From NCBI GenBank assembly GCA_047621665.1, contig JBLHMB010000059.1:1-21387 (forward strand): a DNA stretch of 21,387 nucleotides, given 5' to 3'. Below the pieces are notes generated by a model. The model was given only the letters and a program-made list of their open reading frames with translations. It ran no database searches and had not been told where the DNA came from. The position numbers and the translations under genes were made by a program. Below, piece by piece: positions 1-6,960 of this stretch; position 1 is the stretch's first letter, and every line of letters starts with the position of its first letter. This DNA is from Actimicrobium sp047621665. GTDB taxonomy: Bacteria > Pseudomonadota > Gammaproteobacteria > Burkholderiales > Burkholderiaceae_D.

Positions 1-13
1 GTCCACTCCGCCA
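1..13 (+). tRNA. Possible 3' end of tRNA-Asp (truncated by the window edge)
   Basis: The first 13 bases, GTCCACTCCGCCA, match the acceptor strand, discriminator and CCA expected for a betaproteobacterial tRNA-Asp(GUC). They are also identical to the tail of each downstream 114-bp unit. From this window alone one cannot tell whether this is the real tRNA or another repeat copy. Confidence 0.3.
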
Positions 14-241
14 TAACAATAACGACGTAGTAGTGATTCCATTGGAATCACGTCGGGACTCGAAGGGAATCGCTTGCAAGCGATTCCGCGGCCTGCAGTA
101 TGTAGGCGAGTCCCGTCCACTCCGCCATAACAATAACGACGTAGTAGTGATTCCATTGGAATCACGTCGGGACTCGAAGGGAATCGCTTGCAAGCGATTC
201 CGCGGCCTGCAGTATGTAGGCGAGTCCCGTCCACTCCGCCA
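1..241 (+). repeat. Tandem 114-bp repeats, each ending in a tRNA-Asp-like 3' tail (rtT-like array)
   Basis: Two complete, apparently identical 114-bp units occupy 14-127 and 128-241; bases 1-13 are the end of a preceding unit or of the tRNA itself. Each unit ends in CGAGTCCCGTCCACTCCGCC plus A (107-127 and 221-241), which reads like the 3' T-arm, acceptor strand and CCA of a betaproteobacterial tRNA-Asp. Within unit 1 there is a hairpin GTGATTCCA-T-TGGAATCAC (33-51), an inverted T-arm copy CGGGACTCGAA (54-64), and a perfect 22-bp palindrome (66-87) with arms GGAATCGCTTG/CAAGCGATTCC. CGGGACTCG (54-62) can pair with CGAGTCCCG (107-115), enclosing the palindrome. A terminator follows at once, so the array probably forms the 3' part of a tRNA-operon transcript. 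The closest known analogy is the rtT repeats of E. coli tyrT, where each unit also begins with a tRNA 3'-end copy. Repeats and palindromes are seen directly; the tRNA origin is inferred because the tRNA body lies outside the window. Confidence 0.9.
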
Positions 242-250
242 AAACATCCG

Positions 251-278
251 AAAAGGCGAACGCGAGTTCGCCTTTTTT
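251..278 (+). terminator. Intrinsic terminator after the repeat array
   Basis: A 9-bp stem AAGGCGAAC/GTTCGCCTT closed by a GCGA (GNRA) tetraloop is flanked by AAAA on the left and a run of six T on the right (273-278). It has the form of a strong rho-independent terminator. It starts ten bases after the last tRNA-like CCA, so it should end the presumed tRNA-plus-repeat transcript and separate it from ppiD. Confidence 0.85.
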
Positions 279-331
279 CATATGCATCACTGCGATAGAA
301 TTGGTCGCAACTTGTCTTTGAATGGTTGATC

Positions 332-2260
332 ATGTTTGAATTTGTCCGTACTCATAAACGCCTGATGCAGTTTTTGCTGCTTTTAATAATCGTTCCGTCC
401 TTCGCTCTGGTGGGTTTGGGTAGTTATAAAAGCTTCGGGGATGCCGAAAATGTGGTCGCCAAAGTAGGCGGCCAACCTATCACGCAGCCCGAGTATGACG
501 CAGCATTGCGTGAGCAGATGGCGCGTTTCAAGCAGATGTTTGGTGCACAGTTCGATCAGAAAATGTTCGATACCCCAGAGGCACGTCGTGGCGTTCTCGA
601 TAGTCTGATCGCTCAGCGTGCGTTGTCGATCGAAGCCGCCCGGCAGCACCTGAGTGTGGCCGATTCGGCCCTGCAGCAGAGCATTACCAGCATCGATGGC
701 CTGGTGGGTCCCGATGGCAAATTTGATGGTGAACGCTATCGCTCGTTACTCGCCATGCAAGGTATGACTCCAGCCATGTATGAGCAACGCTTACGCCAGG
801 ACATGGCTGTGCAGCAATTGAATTCAGCAATCCAGTCGACTGCCTTTGCACCAAAGACAGTAATGAACCGGCTCTCAGAAATCAATGATCAGGAACGCTC
901 TGTTCAAGAACTGCTTTTCAAGCCGGTCGACTATGCTAGTCAGGTGAAAGTTACACCGGAGATGTTGAAGGCTTATTACGACAAGAATGGCCGTCAATTT
1001 GAAGTGCCGGAGCAGGCCAAAATCGAATATGTGGTCTTGAGTAGTGATGCACTGGCAGCGCAAATAACGGTAACGGATCAGGAAGCGGCAGACTTTTACG
1101 AGCAAAATAAAAGACGGTTTGGTGTTGAAGAACAACGTCGTGCCAGTCATATTCTGGTCAACCTGAAAAAAGATGCGTCAGCTGCCGACAAGGCCACGGC
1201 TAAAGCCAAGGCCGAAAAATTGCTGGCGCAAGTGCGCAAGAATCCGGCTGATTTTGCAAAAATCGCCAAGGCGAGTTCTGAAGATCAGGGCAGTGCACCC
1301 AACGGTGGCGATTTGGATTTTTTTGGCAAAGGTGCGATGACGCCTCCGTTCGAAGATGCGGTGTTCAAGCTCAAGTTAAATGAGATCAGCGACGTTGTAG
1401 AAACCGATTTCGGGTTTCACATTATTGAAGTTACGGAGATCAAGCCCGCCTCGTTCCGGACGCTGGCGCAGGTCAAGCCGGAGATCGTCGCCGACATCAA
1501 AAAGCAAAAAGCAGCCAAGCAGTATTCAGAGGCCGCAGAAGTGTTCAGTAATTCCGTCTATGAGCAGTCAGACAGCCTTAAACCGGTTGCCGACAAGCTC
1601 AAGCTAAAAGTGGAAACGGTATCCAACCTCAGCCGCACACTCAATCCGTCGGCATTACCGACTGCATTATTTAATAATCAGAAATTCCTCAACGCGCTGT
1701 TTGCCGACGATACGTTGAAAAACAAGCACAACACCGAGGCCGTTGAAGTAGCGCCGAGTACGCTATTAGCTGGTCGTGTCGTCGAGTACAAGCCGGTTAG
1801 CAAGCGCCCGCTGACTGAAGTTGAAGCGCTGGTGCGTGAGAGAGTAATTGCAGAAGAGTCCGCCGAATTGGCTAAAAAGGCCGGTGAAGCGAAGCTTGCT
1901 GCGCTCAAGCTCGCCGATGATGCAACGGGATTTGGCGATGTCAAAGTCGTGTCGCGGGCAAAAAATGACGCACTCAATGGAGCGGGATTCGACAGCGTCA
2001 TGAAAGCCGACATCAGTAAGTTGCCAACCATTGTAGGTACGGATCTGGCGGGCCGGGGCTATGCGGTGTATCGCATCAGCAAAGCTGCTCAGGCCGAAAA
2101 AATCGATGCACCGCGCCGTCTTGCTGAAGAGAAGCAAATTGCGAACACACTGGCTCAGCAGGAAATGCTGGCCTACATCGACGCACTCAAGCAAAAAGCC
2201 AAGGTAAAAATTATCAAGCCTGTCGCAAACACGCCAGCGGTGGCGGACGAGCGGTTATAA
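332..2260 (+). CDS. ppiD: PpiD: SurA N-terminal / parvulin-domain periplasmic folding factor
   Basis: Membrane-anchored periplasmic chaperone of the PpiD family, which assists newly exported proteins near the Sec translocon. I chose ATG 332 (642 aa), giving MFEFVRTHKRLMQF, the usual PpiD start; a TTG six bases upstream (326) would add only two residues. Residues about 10-32 form the single N-terminal membrane anchor (LMQFLLLLIIVPSFALVGL), followed by a SurA-like chaperone region. One PPIC/parvulin domain lies at about 266-372, from RRASHILV through GGDLDFFGKGAM and PPFEDAVF to FGFHIIEV. A Lys/Ala-rich C-terminal region follows. Length fits the family (about 620-650 aa). The Shine-Dalgarno sequence is weak. 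A TAGAAT at 296-301 could be a -10 box, giving ppiD its own promoter after the terminator, but no good -35 is visible. Confidence 0.95.
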   Translation: MFEFVRTHKRLMQFLLLLIIVPSFALVGLGSYKSFGDAENVVAKVGGQPITQPEYDAALREQMARFKQMFGAQFDQKMFDTPEARRGVLDSLIAQRALSIEAARQHLSVADSALQQSITSIDGLVGPDGKFDGERYRSLLAMQGMTPAMYEQRLRQDMAVQQLNSAIQSTAFAPKTVMNRLSEINDQERSVQELLFKPVDYASQVKVTPEMLKAYYDKNGRQFEVPEQAKIEYVVLSSDALAAQITVTDQEAADFYEQNKRRFGVEEQRRASHILVNLKKDASAADKATAKAKAEKLLAQVRKNPADFAKIAKASSEDQGSAPNGGDLDFFGKGAMTPPFEDAVFKLKLNEISDVVETDFGFHIIEVTEIKPASFRTLAQVKPEIVADIKKQKAAKQYSEAAEVFSNSVYEQSDSLKPVADKLKLKVETVSNLSRTLNPSALPTALFNNQKFLNALFADDTLKNKHNTEAVEVAPSTLLAGRVVEYKPVSKRPLTEVEALVRERVIAEESAELAKKAGEAKLAALKLADDATGFGDVKVVSRAKNDALNGAGFDSVMKADISKLPTIVGTDLAGRGYAVYRISKAAQAEKIDAPRRLAEEKQIANTLAQQEMLAYIDALKQKAKVKIIKPVANTPAVADERL

Positions 2261-2281
2261 ATAATTCCGCTGTGATGGATT

Positions 2282-2325
2282 GAAGGCCACCCGGGCATGG
2301 CGTCCTGTGTGGCCTTCTGCGTTTC
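2282..2325 (+). terminator. Likely terminator of ppiD
   Basis: GAAGGCCAC (2282-2290) pairs with GTGGCCTTC (2309-2317) in a 9-bp stem over an 18-nt loop. Only a weak T-rich tail (TGCGTTTCTT) follows. It sits 21 bases after the ppiD stop, in the 147-bp gap between convergent ppiD and ltaE, where a terminator is expected. Confidence 0.5.
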
Positions 2326-2407
2326 TTGATCAAATAAATTCATTTCTCAGATCGACTCCGACAAGCATGGTTCGATTGCCGGAGTCACCGTCGCGGGGGC
2401 GTGTTAC

Positions 2408-3430
2408 TCAGCGAACTACCACCTGAAAGTAAGCCTTGAACGCCGCAATGGTGCGGCTCACATCGTCCCGGGATATATCAATGTGCGTGACCAGGCGCAT
2501 ATGCGGCGTGATGCGCGCAGTAATGCCTTTTTCCAGCAGATATTTTTCAAGCGGCGCGCAATGGGCAGCCGCCATGTCGGCATACAGGATATTGGTTTGC
2601 GGGGTGCTGACAGTGAGTTCGTTGATCCCGGCCAGGCCAGCGGCCAGCATCGTTGCATGGTCATGATCTTCGGCCAGCCGGTCGATATGATGTTCCAGCG
2701 CATACAAGCCGGCAGCGGCCAGAATACCTGCCTGTCGCAAGCCGCCACCGAGCATCTTGCGCCAGCGTAGCGCGCGTTGAATCATGTCGCGACTGCCGCA
2801 CAGTACTGAGCCGATAGGTGCGCCCAGTCCTTTTGATAAGCACACCGAAACCGAATCAAAACCTGCCGTTGCCGCTTGCAGACTGATGCCCTGCTTGACG
2901 GCTGCATTGAAAATCCTCGCGCCATCCAGATGCGTGATCAGGCCGTGCTGATGGGCCAATGTGGTGGCAGCATCCAGATAGTCACGCGACAATACGCGAC
3001 CGCCAATCGTGTTTTCGAGTGCCAGCAAGCGTGTGCGTGCAAAGTGGACGTCGTCGGGCTTGATGGCGCCCGCGATATCGGTCAGTGCCAGTGAGCCATC
3101 GGCTTGCTGTGGCAGCGGTTGCGGCTGAATGCTTCCAAGTACGGCTGCACCGCCGGCTTCATACTTGTAGGTATGCGCTTCCTGACCAACCAGATATTCA
3201 TCACCGCGACCGCAATGCGCCATCAGACCAATCAGGTTGCTTTGCGTACCGGATGGCGCAAATAACGCGGCCTCAAAGCCGAACAGTTCCGCAGTAACTT
3301 GCTGCAAACGATTGACAGTCGGGTCATCGCCGTACACATCGTCACCCACCTCGGCTGCGGCCATGGCGGCACGCATGGCGGGACCGGGACGGGTGACGGT
3401 ATCGCTACGCAAATCGATCAGGTGATTCAT
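2408..3430 (-). CDS. ltaE: Low-specificity L-threonine aldolase
   Basis: PLP-dependent enzyme that cleaves L-threonine or allo-threonine to glycine and acetaldehyde, in the cytosol. The 340-aa product starts MNHLIDLRSDTVTRP, the family hallmark. The PLP-binding lysine is in VCLSKGLGAPIGS (Lys200). HLDGAR carries Asp169 and Arg172, which contact the cofactor. EAHTYKYEAGG (His87) is the conserved segment expected to stack on the ring. Length agrees with E. coli LtaE (about 333 aa). The start codon overlaps the stop of the upstream CDF gene as ATGA (3427-3430), which sets the start and implies translational coupling. The two functions have no obvious biochemical link. Confidence 0.95.
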   Translation of the reverse strand: MNHLIDLRSDTVTRPGPAMRAAMAAAEVGDDVYGDDPTVNRLQQVTAELFGFEAALFAPSGTQSNLIGLMAHCGRGDEYLVGQEAHTYKYEAGGAAVLGSIQPQPLPQQADGSLALTDIAGAIKPDDVHFARTRLLALENTIGGRVLSRDYLDAATTLAHQHGLITHLDGARIFNAAVKQGISLQAATAGFDSVSVCLSKGLGAPIGSVLCGSRDMIQRALRWRKMLGGGLRQAGILAAAGLYALEHHIDRLAEDHDHATMLAAGLAGINELTVSTPQTNILYADMAAAHCAPLEKYLLEKGITARITPHMRLVTHIDISRDDVSRTIAAFKAYFQVVVR

Positions 3431-4365
3431 ACGACTCCTTGTGGTGAGGATGGCTTGACCCGGACTGGATCAACGTGGGTCATCAAGTTCAATACAGCAT
3501 GTCGTTCCATGACACGGCGACGCGCATCGAGGGCGATGTCATGACCCTGCTCGACGGTGATGTCGGCATCAATTTCAAGATGGACGTCGACCAGGATCAT
3601 ATCGCCGGCCTTGCGGGTTTTCAGGTCATGCCAGCCGAGTACGCCGGAAGTTTCCGTCAGGGTGATACGGATCGCCTGCACGGTCTCGTCGTCGACGGCG
3701 CGGTCCATCAAATCATGCAACGCGTCCCAGGCAAAACCCCAACCCATTTTCGTGATCATAAAACCGACGATCATCGCTGCGAGCGGATCGAGCATCGGGT
3801 AGCCCATCAGGCTGCCGGCGATACCGACGGCAACTACCAGCGACGCTGCAGCGTCCGAGCGGGCGTGCCAGGCATTGGCGACCAGCATGCTGGAACGGAC
3901 TTTTTTGGCGACGTTGAGCATGTAGCGAAACAGCAGTTCCTTGGCCAGTAGCGCCGCGAGGGCAACCCAGATCGCCACCGACTTGACTTGCTGGATTGCG
4001 CCCGGCTGTTCGATCTTGTGAAAGGCGCTCCACAGCATGCCGACACCGACGGCTAGTAGCAGCAGACCGAGCGTGAGCGATGCTGCATTTTCGTAGCGCT
4101 GGTGGCCGTAATGATGATCGTCATCGGGTGCTTTCTGGCTATGGTGATTGGCAAACAGCACGACGAAGTCAGCCACCAGGTCCGACAGCGAGTGAACGCC
4201 GTCGGCGATCAGTCCTGCCGATCCCGCCAGGATTCCCGTGCTTATCTGGCTAATGGTCAGGCCGATGTTGACGACGACGCTGACCAGCGTGCTGCGCTTG
4301 GCTGCTTCTTGTCGTGACGGCGTGCTCTCGTCGTCGTGTTCGTCCGGTTGGTCGATGGCTTGCAT
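3427..4365 (-). CDS. Cation diffusion facilitator (CDF) family divalent-metal transporter
   Basis: 312-aa inner-membrane efflux protein of the CDF (FieF/ZnT) family, expected to export a divalent cation such as Zn, Fe, Co or Mn by proton exchange. About six membrane segments lie between residues 25 and 212. The transport-site motif of TM2 is HSLSD in ADGVHSLSDLVAD (His58, Asp62); TM5 has HARSD (His167, Asp171). This HxxxD/HxxxD pattern is often zinc-type, but substrate cannot be fixed by eye. A His/Asp-rich cytoplasmic loop (DDDHHYGHQRYENA) follows TM2. The C-terminal cytosolic dimerisation domain (about 215-300) includes GWHDLKTRKAGD and LVDVHLEID. A modest AGGGAA lies upstream of ATG 4365. 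The gene is first in a two-gene unit with ltaE. Confidence 0.93.
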   Translation of the reverse strand: MQAIDQPDEHDDESTPSRQEAAKRSTLVSVVVNIGLTISQISTGILAGSAGLIADGVHSLSDLVADFVVLFANHHSQKAPDDDHHYGHQRYENAASLTLGLLLLAVGVGMLWSAFHKIEQPGAIQQVKSVAIWVALAALLAKELLFRYMLNVAKKVRSSMLVANAWHARSDAAASLVVAVGIAGSLMGYPMLDPLAAMIVGFMITKMGWGFAWDALHDLMDRAVDDETVQAIRITLTETSGVLGWHDLKTRKAGDMILVDVHLEIDADITVEQGHDIALDARRRVMERHAVLNLMTHVDPVRVKPSSPQGVV

Positions 4366-4450
4366 GTTATTTCCCTGTATTTTTTTCCCCTCGCATGGCG
4401 AGGGAGTGTTACCTCAGCTGTGTTGCGCCTGCTGTATTGTTCATGCTGTA

Positions 4451-5770
4451 TTACTCCTGCCGTTCCAGGATTGATCCGAGCGCTGCCAGCGCCCGCTCGC
4501 CAATCGAACGATCGGCCCATTCCTTGAGCGTGATGCGCCGGCTGTTCTCGAGGTAGTCGTCGACCGTGCGTTTGAGCCCGGTCGCGATTGTCGCATCTCG
4601 CAAGACCAGATTGACTTCATTGTTCAGTCCGAACGAGCGGTTATCGAAATTGGTCGATCCGACCACCGACCACAGGTCGTCGAGCAGCATGATTTTCGCA
4701 TGCAGCATGCCGGGCTGGTATTCATGAATCTGCACACCACCGGCGATCAGTTCGCCGTACCAGCGTCGGCTCGCCAGGCGCGCGATCGTGTGGTTGTTAT
4801 GGCTGCCGTTAGTCATGATCGTTACTTTTACGCCGCGGGCGACAGCGTCCAGCAGCACAGTGCGCATCGATCGGTCGGGTACGAAGTAGGGCGAGGTGAT
4901 CAGTAATTCCTGTCGCGCTGCGCCCACCAGTAGTTGGAACAATACGCGGGCGCGGGTTGAGCGACCGCCGGTCGGCGTGCTACCCACTACCAGAGCGACA
5001 GAGTGATTGATATCAATGGTGGCGGGCAAGGTGGTTCGACCCAGTCGCATTTCTGGACCGACGAGAATTTCGCCGTGGCTTTCCAGCCAGCTCTGTGCGA
5101 AGACGGATTGCAACGCGCGTGCCGGCGTCCCCGTGACGCGCATCATCAGATCGCGCCATGGCGGTGAGTCAACGATGCCGGTGTCCCAGGCTGCGCCGAT
5201 ACCAGCACCACCAATGAAGGCAGTCTGGCCATCAACGACCAGTAACTCGCGATGGGTACGGTTATTCCAGCGTTTCAGTGTGTACCAGCGAAACGGCTGG
5301 TACCACGCCACTTGCGCACCAGCGGCACGCAGCGGGTCAAAAAAATGGTCAGGCGTCGGCAGACTGCCGACGGCATCGACAACGATGCGAACAGTGACGC
5401 CGGCACGGGCGCGTTCGGCCAGCGCATCGATGAAGCGCTGGCCGATCGGCGTCGCATGAAAAATAAAGGCTTCCAGATCGATCGAGGTCGTGGCACTGCG
5501 GATTAGTGCCAGTTCGGCTGGGTAAAAATTTTTACCTTCCGGGTAGATCGTCGTCTCACCTAACGCCAGTGGTGCCTGCTCGACTGCGCTACCCAGCAAG
5601 TCGAGCAGGACTGGCGAGCGGGTCGACGGCACCGGCGCGCTGGTATGGTAGGTCAGGCCCGGTTCGAACAGCACCACGGACACCAGCGCCAGCATCAGCG
5701 TCGTGGATACGCCGATGACCAGGCGCAGCAGATTTCGCAAGCGCAGCAGGCGCCGCAACTTAAACATCAC
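4451..5770 (-). CDS. Phospholipase D-like protein, cardiolipin synthase (ClsB) type, with altered first HKD motif
   Basis: 439-aa PLD-superfamily protein resembling cardiolipin synthases, which join phospholipid head groups at the inner membrane. A basic N-terminus and one membrane segment (about 15-36) precede two PLD repeats. The second HKD motif is canonical: HAKIMLLD (His357, Lys359, Asp364) followed by GSTNFDNRSF. The first reads HRELLVVD (His173, Glu175, Asp180), with Glu where the catalytic Lys normally stands, followed by GGAGIG rather than GGxN. Catalysis may therefore be altered, or this may be a subfamily form. Translation can begin at GTG 5770 or the adjacent ATG 5767; neither has a clear Shine-Dalgarno. 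The gene starts 26 bases after the GST stop, so the two are probably co-transcribed. Confidence 0.85.
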   Translation of the reverse strand: MMFKLRRLLRLRNLLRLVIGVSTTLMLALVSVVLFEPGLTYHTSAPVPSTRSPVLLDLLGSAVEQAPLALGETTIYPEGKNFYPAELALIRSATTSIDLEAFIFHATPIGQRFIDALAERARAGVTVRIVVDAVGSLPTPDHFFDPLRAAGAQVAWYQPFRWYTLKRWNNRTHRELLVVDGQTAFIGGAGIGAAWDTGIVDSPPWRDLMMRVTGTPARALQSVFAQSWLESHGEILVGPEMRLGRTTLPATIDINHSVALVVGSTPTGGRSTRARVLFQLLVGAARQELLITSPYFVPDRSMRTVLLDAVARGVKVTIMTNGSHNNHTIARLASRRWYGELIAGGVQIHEYQPGMLHAKIMLLDDLWSVVGSTNFDNRSFGLNNEVNLVLRDATIATGLKRTVDDYLENSRRITLKEWADRSIGERALAALGSILERQE

Positions 5771-5796
5771 GCGGTGCCGATCGCTGCATGCCTGCT

Positions 5797-6483
5797 TCAG
5801 GCAACCAGGCGGGCGTTCTGCGGGAACATGGATGCGCGTGCGGCATCATCCATCTCGGCCTTGAACGTGAATTGCGATTTCAGCGCTTCAGCCCGCTGCG
5901 CTGCCGGACGGGCATTGATCTCGTCGAACAGGCGCTTGAGGTTGGGCAGTGTGTCCCAGGCATCTTTGCCGAGGATGAATGGCAGTGCCCGCGCCCAGCC
6001 CCAGACGGCCATGTCGACAACGGTGTAGGTGTCGCCCAGCATGTAGCGGTGCTTGGCCAGTTGCGCATCGAGGATGGCGTAATGACGCTCGGCTTCGAAC
6101 GTGTAGCGGTTGACCGCGTACTCTTTCGGCTCTGGCGCGAAGTGCTTGAAATGCACTGCCTGGCCCGAATACGGACCGATACCGCTGGCCACGAACATCA
6201 GCCATGAGTACAGCTGCGCGCGCGCCGCTGGCGTGTGCTCCGGCAGGAACTGGCCGGTTTTTTCTGCCAGGTACAACAGGATGGCGTTGCTATCGAAGAC
6301 GACCGCATCGCCATCCACCAGCGCCGGTGTCTTGGCGTTCGGATTGATTTTCAGGAAGTCCGGCAGGTGCTGTTCACCTTTGCGGGTATCGACAGGAATG
6401 GTCTCGTAAGGCAGGCCGGCTTCTTCGAGGAAGAGGGCGACTTTGAGCGGGTTCGGTGACGGATGAAAATAGAATTTGATCAT
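5797..6483 (-). CDS. Glutathione S-transferase, YfcG/YghU (Nu-class) type
   Basis: 228-aa cytosolic thioredoxin-fold protein. The N-terminal domain (about 1-85) has PSPNPLKVALFLEEAG, matching the active-site loop of E. coli YfcG, then INPNAKTPALVDGD with the cis-Pro, and FDSNAILLYLAEKTGQFLP for glutathione binding. The helical C-terminal domain includes GIGPYSGQAVHF, comparable to the GLGP segment of YfcG, and YTVVDMAVWGWA. Family members act more as glutathione-dependent disulfide reductases or peroxidases than as classical transferases. AAGGAG lies seven bases before ATG 6483. A small hairpin GCCTG-AAG-CAGGC follows the stop before the PLD-like gene. The gene is divergent from the EthD gene across a 146-bp gap. 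Confidence 0.9.
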   Translation of the reverse strand: MIKFYFHPSPNPLKVALFLEEAGLPYETIPVDTRKGEQHLPDFLKINPNAKTPALVDGDAVVFDSNAILLYLAEKTGQFLPEHTPAARAQLYSWLMFVASGIGPYSGQAVHFKHFAPEPKEYAVNRYTFEAERHYAILDAQLAKHRYMLGDTYTVVDMAVWGWARALPFILGKDAWDTLPNLKRLFDEINARPAAQRAEALKSQFTFKAEMDDAARASMFPQNARLVA

Positions 6484-6629
6484 GGGTACTCCTTATCAGG
6501 TGAGTGCGTGGAACGGAAAAACAGAGGTCCTTGCCGCTGCGATGGTATAGGCATCCCTGAAATATTTCTGGCAAACTCGGTCCACCCGTTTTATCGGGAC
6601 ATAAATTATTCACACTCAGGAGACCAACC

Positions 6630-6944
6630 ATGATCAAAGTTAGCGTGATGTACCCCAATACCCCTGGCGCCCGTTTCAATCACGAGTACTACCGTGACAA
6701 GCACATGGCGCTTGTCAAAGCGCGCATGGGCGAGTCCTGCAAGTTCTACACGGTCGATAAGGGCTTGTCCGGTGGTGCGCCCGGCACGCCGGCGACCTAC
6801 ATCGGCATGTGTCATATTTTTAGTGATTCGGTCGAGAGTTTCCAGGCTGGTTTCGGTCCGCATGCCGCCGAAATTCTCGGTGACATCCCGAATTACACCG
6901 ACCTCGCGCCGGTGATGCAGATCAGCGAAGTGATGGTCGGTTGA
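6630..6944 (+). CDS. EthD-domain small protein
   Basis: 104-aa protein with the ferredoxin-like dimeric alpha/beta-barrel fold of the EthD family. Recognisable features are the opening IKVSVMYPN, the motif NHEYYRDKHMALVKARMG with the conserved YYxxxH, and the C-terminal FGPHAAEILGDIPNYTDLAPVMQISEV. The founding EthD is needed for ETBE degradation in Rhodococcus, but most relatives have no assigned reaction, so none is assigned here. AGGAG lies eight bases upstream of ATG 6630. The gene stands alone between the divergent GST and the convergent CoA-transferase gene. Confidence 0.88.
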   Translation: MIKVSVMYPNTPGARFNHEYYRDKHMALVKARMGESCKFYTVDKGLSGGAPGTPATYIGMCHIFSDSVESFQAGFGPHAAEILGDIPNYTDLAPVMQISEVMVG

Positions 6945-6960
6945 TCAACTGTTGTGCCAA

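Noticed and set aside
1..241. CRISPR array
   Set aside because: The units are 114 bp, identical throughout, and lack short repeats separated by unique spacers; no cas genes are near.
3475..3951. 158-codon plus-strand reading frame
   Set aside because: It lies wholly antisense to the well-supported CDF gene and resembles no family; it is a codon-bias shadow.
4388..4404. Hairpin CCCTCGC-ATG-GCGAGGG as a terminator between the PLD-like and CDF genes
   Set aside because: The adjacent T-run lies before the stem on the plus strand and reads as an A-run after it on the minus strand, so neither direction gives stem plus T-tract.
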